Source: an uncultured Geobacter sp. (GTDB lineage Bacteria > Desulfobacterota > Desulfuromonadia > Geobacterales > DSM-12255). From it: 42,058 nt of DNA. A program made the translations under genes and the position numbers. Every line of letters starts with the position of its first letter. The first letter of the stretch is position 1. Under the pieces are notes generated by a model. The model saw only the letters and a program-made list of their open reading frames with translations. It did no database searches and was not told the DNA's origin. The DNA is taken from contig CALMOE010000233.1 in the NCBI GenBank assembly GCA_937871715.1, forward strand, positions 1-42,058. The letters run 5' to 3'. Positions 7,887 through 14,579 of the stretch are shown piece after piece.

Positions 7887-8963
7887 ATGAAGCTTGTTAG
7901 CAACATACTCATATCGATTATTTTGCTTCTTCTTGCCGCTTTTTATTCTCAGGCGGCTGTCCATATGGATAAAAGCAATCTTCCCCGTGAATGTGCAACT
8001 TGTCACTATAAAAGGAGTTTCAGGGGAGGTGGGGGGGCTGAGCTCTGCATTACTTGTCACGGAAACCCCCAAAGACGCTCTGAGGGGAAGAAGATGCCTC
8101 CGGGCTCAATCGTGCCGAAGGCGTACATGCGCAACATAGAAGCCGAATTCCAGAAAATGTATCGCCATCCCACTTTTGACCTTCCAGGTCGTCACGTTAC
8201 CAATGAGATACTCCCGGAGATCAATCCGAAGGCGTCTAGGCATGCTGATTGTGTAGACTGTCACAACCCCCATTATCTAAGCAGGGATAACAAGTTTGCC
8301 GGAATAATGGCAAAAAAAATAGTCAACAAGCTGGCGGAGGCAACAAAGGAGTATGAGTTATGCTACCGTTGCCATGGCGATTCCGCAAATTTGCCGGGGA
8401 AGTATACGAACAAGAGAGCTGAGTTTTCCTTGAACAATAAATCTTTCCATCCTGTCGAAGGGGAGGGAAAGAACTCCACTGTAATAAGCCTTGTCAAGCC
8501 ATACAAGGAAAAGAGGGTCGCGCCAGAAGATATCTCGATAATTTCCTGCTCTGATTGTCATGGTAATGACGATCCTAACGGGCCCAAAGGGGTGCACGGA
8601 TCAAGGTTCCAATACATACTGGTTGATAATTTCAATGCAGCTGACAATGTGCGCGAAAGCCCACAGGAGTACGCTCTATGCTACCGCTGTCACAGCCGAA
8701 GCAGCATTTTGGGGGATGAGAGTTTTCGTTACCATTCGTTGCATATCCAGGGGAAGTCGTTTCAACAACCTGGAACTTCATGCTTTACATGCCATAACTC
8801 TCATGGCAGCCCGGAGAACAAGTATCTGATTAAATTCAATACAACTGTGGTGTCGCCGAATTCAAAGGGGCTGCTCAAGTTTGTCGAGAAAGGGAGCGCC
8901 AAATTCAGTGGTGAATGCTATTTGAGTTGTCATGGAGTTGATCATGATCCCAAAACCTATTAA
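7887..8963 (+). CDS. Exported multihaem c-type cytochrome, seven CxxCH plus one CxxxCH
   Basis: The 358-aa protein has an N-terminal signal peptide (MKLVSNILISIILLLLAAFYSQA). It carries seven canonical motifs: CATCH, CITCH, CVDCH, CYRCH, CSDCH, CYRCH and CFTCH. Near the C-terminus lies CYLSCH (Cys344-His349), which has three residues between the cysteines. Two segments repeat each other: EYELCYRCHGDSANL and EYALCYRCHSRSSIL, each followed by SFHP- or SLHI-type His residues, which suggests internal duplication. It is probably a periplasmic or extracellular electron carrier. ATG 7887 lies 8 nt after the previous stop. It shares doubled-CxxCH character with its neighbour. Whether the eighth motif binds haem is open. 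Confidence 0.93.
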   Translation: MKLVSNILISIILLLLAAFYSQAAVHMDKSNLPRECATCHYKRSFRGGGGAELCITCHGNPQRRSEGKKMPPGSIVPKAYMRNIEAEFQKMYRHPTFDLPGRHVTNEILPEINPKASRHADCVDCHNPHYLSRDNKFAGIMAKKIVNKLAEATKEYELCYRCHGDSANLPGKYTNKRAEFSLNNKSFHPVEGEGKNSTVISLVKPYKEKRVAPEDISIISCSDCHGNDDPNGPKGVHGSRFQYILVDNFNAADNVRESPQEYALCYRCHSRSSILGDESFRYHSLHIQGKSFQQPGTSCFTCHNSHGSPENKYLIKFNTTVVSPNSKGLLKFVEKGSAKFSGECYLSCHGVDHDPKTY

Positions 8964-8983
8964 AAGGGTATTTGGTTTAATTG

Positions 8984-10192
8984 ATGGCACTATTTACATG
9001 TAAAATAGGAACCGCTGACGGTAAGATTGCCGAAAAGGAGTTCGAGGCTATCAGCGCGGATTTCCTCAGGCAGAATCTTGTTTCGCAGGGTTTTTTTGTC
9101 TTTAGTGTCAAGAAAAAACCGTTTCAATTTGTCTGGAATAAAGGGCTCTCAAGGAAGAAGATAGACACAAAAGGGCTCATTACCTTCAATCAGGAACTGT
9201 TGGTTTTAATTAAGTCTGGTCTGCCAATAATTCAATCGTTGGATACGATTCTTGAGCGGATCGACAACAGCAGACTGGCAGAGGTACTTGAGATAATACG
9301 TGATGACATCAAGGGGGGCAGTTCTTTGTCTGATGCTTTCGAGCGTCATCCAAGCACATTCTCCCATCTTTACATCGCATCAATCAGGGCCGGTGAAAGA
9401 ACCGGCGATCTGCCACAGACAATCAAGCGTTATATAACCTTCCTGAAGAAAACCGAAGGTTTCAGGAAGAAGGTTATCACCGCCATGTTCTATCCGGCAA
9501 TTCTCATGGTTGTTGCCTTCGCAGCCGTGACACTTCTGCTCGTATATGTTGTGCCGACCTTCAGTCAGGTTTACGCGGACGCCGGTTCAAAATTGCCAGT
9601 GCCAACCATGATACTCATAGGTATAACTTCAGTATTAAAAAAATATTTCCTGCTGTTGCTGGCATTTGTCTTTCTTGCTGCATATCTTTTCAAAGAGTGG
9701 GCAAGAACGGTGACCGGACGTCAAGTCATAGATACCTTCAAACTCAAGATTCCGGTAATCGGTGACATTTTCTCCAAGTATTCGGTCGTCAGCTTCACAA
9801 GAACTCTTGCCACAATTATTGAAAGCGGTATACCTATAGTTGAATCATTAAAAATGTCAGTGGCCACACTGAATAACGTGGTTCTTGAGGCAAGGATGCT
9901 GTCGGCGATCAAGAAGGTCGAAGAGGGTGTAAGCCTGAGCGTGGCTATAGACGGTGCTAACCTTATGCCCCCCCTCGCATTGCGTATGTTAAGCGTAGGA
10001 GAGTCTACAGGAGCTCTCGAGGAGATGCTTGAGAGCATATCCGATTATTTCGAGGAAGAGCTTGATCAGCGCATGCATCTTCTCAGTACAGCCATCGAGC
10101 CGGCAATCATGATTCTCATGGGGCTGATCATAGGGGCAATTATCGTGACCATGTACCTGCCGGTATTCAAAATTGCCGGAACTGTCGGCTGA
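8984..10192 (+). CDS. gspF: Type II secretion / type IV pilus inner-membrane platform protein GspF/PilC
   Basis: The 402-aa protein begins at ATG 8984, although the frame is open from a TTG one codon earlier. It starts with the short N-terminal segment typical of GspF (ALFTCKIGTADGKIAEKEF). It then has two copies of the T2SSF domain, seen in the paired motifs FNQELLVLIKSGLPIIQSLDTI and FTRTLATIIESGIPIVESL, and in IRAGERTGDLPQTI and LSVGESTGALEEML. Three transmembrane segments are visible near 167-190, 215-237 and 372-395. It forms the inner-membrane platform that couples GspE ATPase rotation to pseudopilus growth. It lies 20 nt after the cytochrome gene and 8 nt before gspE, so cytochrome and machine genes appear co-transcribed. 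Confidence 0.95.
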   Translation: MALFTCKIGTADGKIAEKEFEAISADFLRQNLVSQGFFVFSVKKKPFQFVWNKGLSRKKIDTKGLITFNQELLVLIKSGLPIIQSLDTILERIDNSRLAEVLEIIRDDIKGGSSLSDAFERHPSTFSHLYIASIRAGERTGDLPQTIKRYITFLKKTEGFRKKVITAMFYPAILMVVAFAAVTLLLVYVVPTFSQVYADAGSKLPVPTMILIGITSVLKKYFLLLLAFVFLAAYLFKEWARTVTGRQVIDTFKLKIPVIGDIFSKYSVVSFTRTLATIIESGIPIVESLKMSVATLNNVVLEARMLSAIKKVEEGVSLSVAIDGANLMPPLALRMLSVGESTGALEEMLESISDYFEEELDQRMHLLSTAIEPAIMILMGLIIGAIIVTMYLPVFKIAGTVG

Positions 10193-10200
10193 CCTTTTTT

Positions 10201-11922
10201 ATGAATATTACCTTTACCCGTAGAAAAATTGGTGAAATACTCCACGACCGCGGCGACCTGACCTTGGGACAGGTCGCGTATGTCATAGAGAAGTTGAAGG
10301 CAAACCCCCAGAGATTCGGTGAGTTATGTCTGCAGGATGGTCTTTTGTCTGAGGACTCGCTCTATGCAGCTCTTGCTGAGCAGTTCAACCTTGAATTCAT
10401 CGACATCTCCTCATTCCGGCTGGATGAGAATATCCTCAACCTCTTTCCAGCGGACATAATCTATCGTTACTCTTTCATCCCCGTCGAATTGCAGGGCGAT
10501 TCTCTGGTGATTGCTGTTTCCGACCCCGTTGATGTCATGAAGCTTGACGAGTTGGAGCTGCTGTTGGACAGGCCGCTGATAATAAAGCTGGCATCACCTT
10601 CGCGCATTCACCAGCTCCTCAAAAAAGGTGAAGGAACCAGCAGGGTACTGAAGGAAGTTTCTGAAGATTTTATGCTTCAGTTGGTGACCGAGACGGAAAA
10701 GGGGGAGGAGGTCCTCTCCGTAGAGGCTATCACTGCCGATACAAGTCCGATAATCAAATTACTCAACTCGACAATCATGGACGCTCTCACGCGGAGGGCC
10801 AGTGATATCCATATAGAAACGGCAATGGAAGGTGTCGTTATCAAGTATCGAATCGACGGGGTTCTTTATAAGGCGACAGACATCATTGACATGCATTTCC
10901 AGGGGCCGATAATCTCCCGGCTCAAGGTAATGAGCGAACTGGATATTTCCGAGAGACGAATACCCCAGGACGGGCGTTTCAAGCTACGAATCAATAACAA
11001 GTCAATTGACTTCCGCGTCTCCATCATGCCTAGCGCCTTCGGTGAAGATGCTGTCATCAGGATTCTCGACAAGGAGAGTATTGCCAGCGATCTCAAGGGT
11101 CTAACCTTGAACGTACTCGGCATGTCGGATCGGGAAATGAGGCGTTTCAGGAAGATGATCCGTGAACCTTACGGAATGGTGCTGGTTACAGGTCCAACAG
11201 GTTCTGGTAAGACCACCACACTTTATGCTGCCTTGACTGAAATTCACACCGGCGAGGAGAAGATCATCACCATCGAGGATCCGGTTGAATATCTTCTCAA
11301 GGGGATAGTGCAGATTCCGGTCAACGAAAAGAAGGGGCTGACCTTCGCCCGCGGTCTTCGTTCAATCCTGCGCCATGATCCTGACAAAATCATGGTTGGC
11401 GAGATTCGCGATCCTGAAACAGCACAGATTGCCGTCCAATCTGCGTTGACCGGCCATCTCGTCTTTACTACGGTGCATGCCAACAATGTATTCGACGTGA
11501 TTGGCAGGTTCATTCATATGGGGATAGACCCGTATAACTTTGTCTCCTGCCTCAACTGCGTCATGGCACAGCGTCTGGTGCGCAAGGTCTGTCCTAGCTG
11601 TAAGAAACCGGTCATCTACAGTGACGAGTTTTTGCAAGAGTCGGCGATCAATCCCGAAGAGTGTAGAGCCGTGACTTTATTTGAGGCAAGTGGTTGCGAA
11701 GAGTGCAATGGTACCGGTTATCGCGGCCGCTCTGCCATTGTCGAGCTGCTTGATTTGACCGACGAGTTAAGAGAGTTGATCGTCTCCAAGGCCCCGGTTG
11801 CCGTTCTCAAAAAGGCGGCAAAAGAGGCCGGGACAATGTTCTTGCGCGAGTCTGCCGTGGAAAAAGTCCTTATGGGGGAAACCACCATAAAGGAAATTAA
11901 CCGTGTAACTTTTGTGGAATAA
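10201..11922 (+). CDS. gspE: Secretion/pilus assembly ATPase GspE/PilB
   Basis: The 573-aa hexameric assembly ATPase has an N-terminal MshEN-type domain (residues about 1-150, FGELCLQDGLLSEDSLYAAL). Next come an N2D region with HIETAMEGVVIKYRIDGV, Walker A GPTGSGKTT (331-339), the Asp box ITIEDPVEY, Walker B/His box HDPDKIMVGEIRDPETAQIA and TTVHANN. A zinc-binding tetracysteine follows, with Cys464, Cys467, Cys499 and Cys502. The tetracysteine is found in assembly ATPases (GspE/PilB) and not in retraction ATPases (PilT). It acts in the cytoplasm on the GspF platform through the PilM-like protein encoded next. No PilT-type retraction ATPase is present, which favours a secretion function over twitching. 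Confidence 0.96.
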   Translation: MNITFTRRKIGEILHDRGDLTLGQVAYVIEKLKANPQRFGELCLQDGLLSEDSLYAALAEQFNLEFIDISSFRLDENILNLFPADIIYRYSFIPVELQGDSLVIAVSDPVDVMKLDELELLLDRPLIIKLASPSRIHQLLKKGEGTSRVLKEVSEDFMLQLVTETEKGEEVLSVEAITADTSPIIKLLNSTIMDALTRRASDIHIETAMEGVVIKYRIDGVLYKATDIIDMHFQGPIISRLKVMSELDISERRIPQDGRFKLRINNKSIDFRVSIMPSAFGEDAVIRILDKESIASDLKGLTLNVLGMSDREMRRFRKMIREPYGMVLVTGPTGSGKTTTLYAALTEIHTGEEKIITIEDPVEYLLKGIVQIPVNEKKGLTFARGLRSILRHDPDKIMVGEIRDPETAQIAVQSALTGHLVFTTVHANNVFDVIGRFIHMGIDPYNFVSCLNCVMAQRLVRKVCPSCKKPVIYSDEFLQESAINPEECRAVTLFEASGCEECNGTGYRGRSAIVELLDLTDELRELIVSKAPVAVLKKAAKEAGTMFLRESAVEKVLMGETTIKEINRVTFVE

Positions 11923-11926
11923 TGCC

Positions 11927-12853
11927 ATGTTTTTTAACAGGAAGACCCTGGGTCTTGAAATTTACAATAACGGTATAGCATTCGTGCTTGCAGGAGTTAA
12001 ACGCTCCTTCCCTTATGTTGAGCGTTATGCCGTTGCCAGGTTCCCCGGTGATATTGTGCGGGCCTCCATGAAAGAGGCCAATATAATTGAGCCGGATGTT
12101 CTCAGGGCAGCAATTTCCGACTGTTATGCCAAGCTCTCCACGAAGATCAAGCGAGTGGCACTGTCAATTCCGGATGCTGCCGGCAGGGTCATGCTTGTCA
12201 ATATGGAGATGCCAGTCAAGGACAAGCAAGAGGGGCTTGATCATGTTAGGTGGAAGTTGAAGAAAAACTTCCCATTGGACATTAGCGATCTGCACCTTGA
12301 TTATCAGGTCATACGTCATGATGGAGCTGGCTCTGCTCTTGTTCTGGTCAGTCTGGTTTCCCGGGGCGTTGTCCGCGAATATGAGGATATGCTCCTTGAG
12401 CTGGAACTGGAGCCGTCTTTTGTGGATTTTGCAAGCTTCAACCTCTACAGGGTATTCTCCTCGCGCCTCGATATGCAGGAGCATTCCTTATACATATCGT
12501 TATCCAGGGGATCATTGTCGGTATTCATCTTTCAGGACGGTTCGCTGGAATTTTATCGCAACAAATTCTTAGGATACAACGAGGTTGACCCTGCGAGGCT
12601 TTTCCGCGAGATCAGCAGTTCCCTGCTTGTATATTCCGACATGAAAGGTGGATTGAAGCCGCGCAATGTCTTTTGTTATGTTTCTGGTGAGAGCGGCGAG
12701 ATGCTCAGGTCGTTGCTGGTGGAGGCGATCGGAATTGAGCCGGTTTTCATGGATACGGTAGCCATTGCCAGTGGGGCTAAGCAGCAGATGGATCGTGAAA
12801 CCATCCCCGATATCTTGACTGCCCTGGGAGCGGCATCTAGGAGTCTGAGTTGA
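11927..12853 (+). CDS. pilM: PilM-like actin-fold assembly protein (GspL cytoplasmic domain equivalent)
   Basis: This 308-aa soluble protein starts at ATG 11927, 4 nt after the gspE stop, with GGA eight bases upstream. The frame extends back to TTG 11912, which would overlap gspE. It resembles PilM/GspL-N: LGLEIYNNGIAFVL, a helical region RALSIPDAAG-type (IKRVALSIPDAAGRVMLV), VRWKLKKNFPLDISDLHLDYQVI, and a second half ending DILTALGAASRS. PilM-class proteins bind the N-terminus of PilN inside the cell and link the ATPase to the membrane ring. The PilN-like gene overlaps its stop by TTGA. Sequence divergence is large, so the assignment leans on gene order. Confidence 0.8.
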   Translation: MFFNRKTLGLEIYNNGIAFVLAGVKRSFPYVERYAVARFPGDIVRASMKEANIIEPDVLRAAISDCYAKLSTKIKRVALSIPDAAGRVMLVNMEMPVKDKQEGLDHVRWKLKKNFPLDISDLHLDYQVIRHDGAGSALVLVSLVSRGVVREYEDMLLELELEPSFVDFASFNLYRVFSSRLDMQEHSLYISLSRGSLSVFIFQDGSLEFYRNKFLGYNEVDPARLFREISSSLLVYSDMKGGLKPRNVFCYVSGESGEMLRSLLVEAIGIEPVFMDTVAIASGAKQQMDRETIPDILTALGAASRSLS

Positions 12854-13380
12854 ATCTGCGCATCAATCTGGCAACCAGGGTGTATGTTGACTATCAGAAG
12901 ATTAATCTGATGTTGGCACTGCTTTTTCTTGCAATTGCCTCCTGGGGCTCGCTCGCCTTATATTCCATCTCTGTCAATGATTCGGAAAATGGGCGCCTGG
13001 AGCAGCTGATTAACAGGTCCAAGGGGAGTGACAAGGACGAAAAGGTCTCTGAAGCTGAGTTCAATAGAGTTATGGCAAACATAAGGTTTGCCAACACCAT
13101 TCTTGACAAGAAGGGGTATGACTGGCTGACCCTGCTCGACAATATTGAACTCTCTGTCCCAGCAGGAGTTTCTCTTAAAGGGCTTTCTCCGGCGGACAAG
13201 GGTGGGCAGATCAAGGTTAGTGGAACCGCGGTTAATTTTGCAACGGTGAGAAGAGTGGTCGAGCAGTTGGAAGGTTCAGGAAAGTTCAGTGATGTTTATC
13301 TGGTAGAGCAGACGTTCTTCAAAGAGGGAAATAGCGTCAAAGGGATCAATTTTACCGTCACCTGTAAGGCAGTTAACTGA
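12850..13380 (+). CDS. pilN: PilN-like inner-membrane assembly protein
   Basis: The 176-aa protein starts at a TTG that overlaps the pilM-like stop. The N-terminus NLRINLATR matches the PilN motif that inserts into PilM. It has one transmembrane segment near residues 17-38 (INLMLALLFLAIASWGSL), then a coiled coil and a periplasmic ferredoxin-like domain (LTLLDNIELSVPAGVSLKGLS, VRRVVEQLEGSGKFSDVYL). It is the counterpart of the C-terminal half of GspL. It would pair with the PilO-like protein encoded next, whose ATG overlaps its stop (TGATG). Split PilM/PilN is the type IV pilus arrangement rather than the fused GspL of classic type II systems. Confidence 0.82.
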   Translation: MNLRINLATRVYVDYQKINLMLALLFLAIASWGSLALYSISVNDSENGRLEQLINRSKGSDKDEKVSEAEFNRVMANIRFANTILDKKGYDWLTLLDNIELSVPAGVSLKGLSPADKGGQIKVSGTAVNFATVRRVVEQLEGSGKFSDVYLVEQTFFKEGNSVKGINFTVTCKAVN

Positions 13381-13934
13381 TGAATCTCTCAATTCTCAAA
13401 GAGATAGCGCTGTCGCGCAAGAGATCGCTCCTGATCCTGGCGTTTCTGTTCCTTGCAGCTATTTTTGCCCAGCTCTATTTAGTCATGTATCAGAAGCCAA
13501 AGCTGGAAAAGGCCAGGTCCGAGTGGGTGAAGCTGCGCGATGTCCAGGCAAGAGGTGTGGCAAGAGTGAGCCGGGACGAGATCTATCGCAGTGGAGAGAG
13601 CGATTTCAAAAAGTTCAGGGAGAGGATCTATGCCAAGAACCAGTTTGCCCGTTTCGTCGGAGAACTGTATGATATCGCAGGTAGAAACAGGCTGGAAGTC
13701 TCATCTGTCACCTATAAGCCCGAGATTAACAAGGAGAACAGCCTGCTCCAGTATGTCATGGCGATCTCTATTTCGGGCAGTTATGGAGAGTTGAAAAAGT
13801 TCATTGCCGACATCGACTCTGCGGGTAACATGCTGCATGTAGACTCCGTTTCATTCTCCTCCCAGGGTGGCGGGAGCGATCTGGTGCAGCTTCAGCTGCA
13901 ATTGACCACCTACTTCAGGACGGAGGCGCAATGA
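13380..13934 (+). CDS. pilO: PilO-like / GspM-like inner-membrane assembly protein
   Basis: The 184-aa protein has a single transmembrane helix near residues 15-33 (RSLLILAFLFLAAIFAQLYLVMY). A charged coiled coil follows (PKLEKARSEWVKLRD), then a periplasmic domain with FARFVGELYDIAGRNRLEVSSVTYKP and YGELKKFIADIDSAGNMLHVDSV, the beta-alpha pattern of PilO/GspM. It would form a heterodimer with the PilN-like protein and set the inner-membrane ring. Its ATG overlaps the pilN stop, and its own stop overlaps the next ATG, so translation is probably coupled through the whole alignment complex. Confidence 0.82.
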   Translation: MNLSILKEIALSRKRSLLILAFLFLAAIFAQLYLVMYQKPKLEKARSEWVKLRDVQARGVARVSRDEIYRSGESDFKKFRERIYAKNQFARFVGELYDIAGRNRLEVSSVTYKPEINKENSLLQYVMAISISGSYGELKKFIADIDSAGNMLHVDSVSFSSQGGGSDLVQLQLQLTTYFRTEAQ

Positions 13935-14551
13935 ACAGGCAGCGATTGATCCTGACCATCATGCTGCTGCTTCTGGCCTGTTCGCTTGTCATCAGCTATC
14001 TGCGCATGCCGAGGCAGGAGAGAGTTGAAAAACTGAAATATGTCAGCGGCATGAAGGTTCCGGTTGTAAGGCCTGCACAGAAAAACGTTGCCAGCGCAGA
14101 TGAGAGGATCCATCTGGAAGTGCTGGATAAAAATCGCTCCAGGGCTGTCTCAGTCAGGCGTGACCTTTTCCACAATATGTTTACCCCTGCTGCGAAGAAG
14201 CCGCTACTGCCTCTGCCCCCGCCGCCACCGCCACCTCTGAAGAAAGCAGTGCCGGAAGTTCCTGTGAAAGAGGTGGTGACTGCACCGCCACTGGTTGTTG
14301 AGCCCACTCCGCTGCAGAGGGATATGGCCAGGTTCACCTTCCTCGGGTTCATGAAGAAGGACAATCGCAAGACGATCTTCCTTTCCAACGAAAAGGAGAT
14401 TTTTCTGGTTAAAAAGGGTGACAGGATAGCCGGTAAATACGACGTGACCTCCTTAACGGAGGAAGCCTTGACAATCTCCAGCATTCAGGATGGGGGAGAG
14501 ATAATCATCCCGCTGGTGGAAAATAGGCCATTACATGCACCGAAAAGATGA
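13931..14551 (+). CDS. PilP/GspC-like periplasmic connector
   Basis: The 206-aa protein has an N-terminal hydrophobic segment (ILTIMLLLLACSLVISYL, residues about 6-24) that may be an anchor. Then come a Pro-rich linker with eight prolines in a row region (LPPPPPPPLKKAVPEVP, near 90-110) and a small C-terminal beta domain, FTFLGFMKKDNRKTIFLSNEKEIFLVKKGD. That domain matches the homology region shared by GspC and PilP. Its role would be to connect the inner-membrane ring to the secretin N-domain. A Cys lies in the hydrophobic stretch (LLAC), so lipidation as in PilP is possible. It precedes the secretin gene by 28 nt. Confidence 0.78.
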   Translation: MNRQRLILTIMLLLLACSLVISYLRMPRQERVEKLKYVSGMKVPVVRPAQKNVASADERIHLEVLDKNRSRAVSVRRDLFHNMFTPAAKKPLLPLPPPPPPPLKKAVPEVPVKEVVTAPPLVVEPTPLQRDMARFTFLGFMKKDNRKTIFLSNEKEIFLVKKGDRIAGKYDVTSLTEEALTISSIQDGGEIIIPLVENRPLHAPKR

Positions 14552-14564
14552 ACACCCTTGTTTT

Positions 14565-14570
14565 CAGGAG
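14565..14570 (+). promoter_or_regulatory. Ribosome binding site deciding the secretin start
   Basis: CAGGAG lies nine bases before ATG 14580. It supports that start over the upstream in-frame start codon at 14535, which lacks a signal peptide. Confidence 0.7.
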
Positions 14571-14579
14571 AGCGCCACG

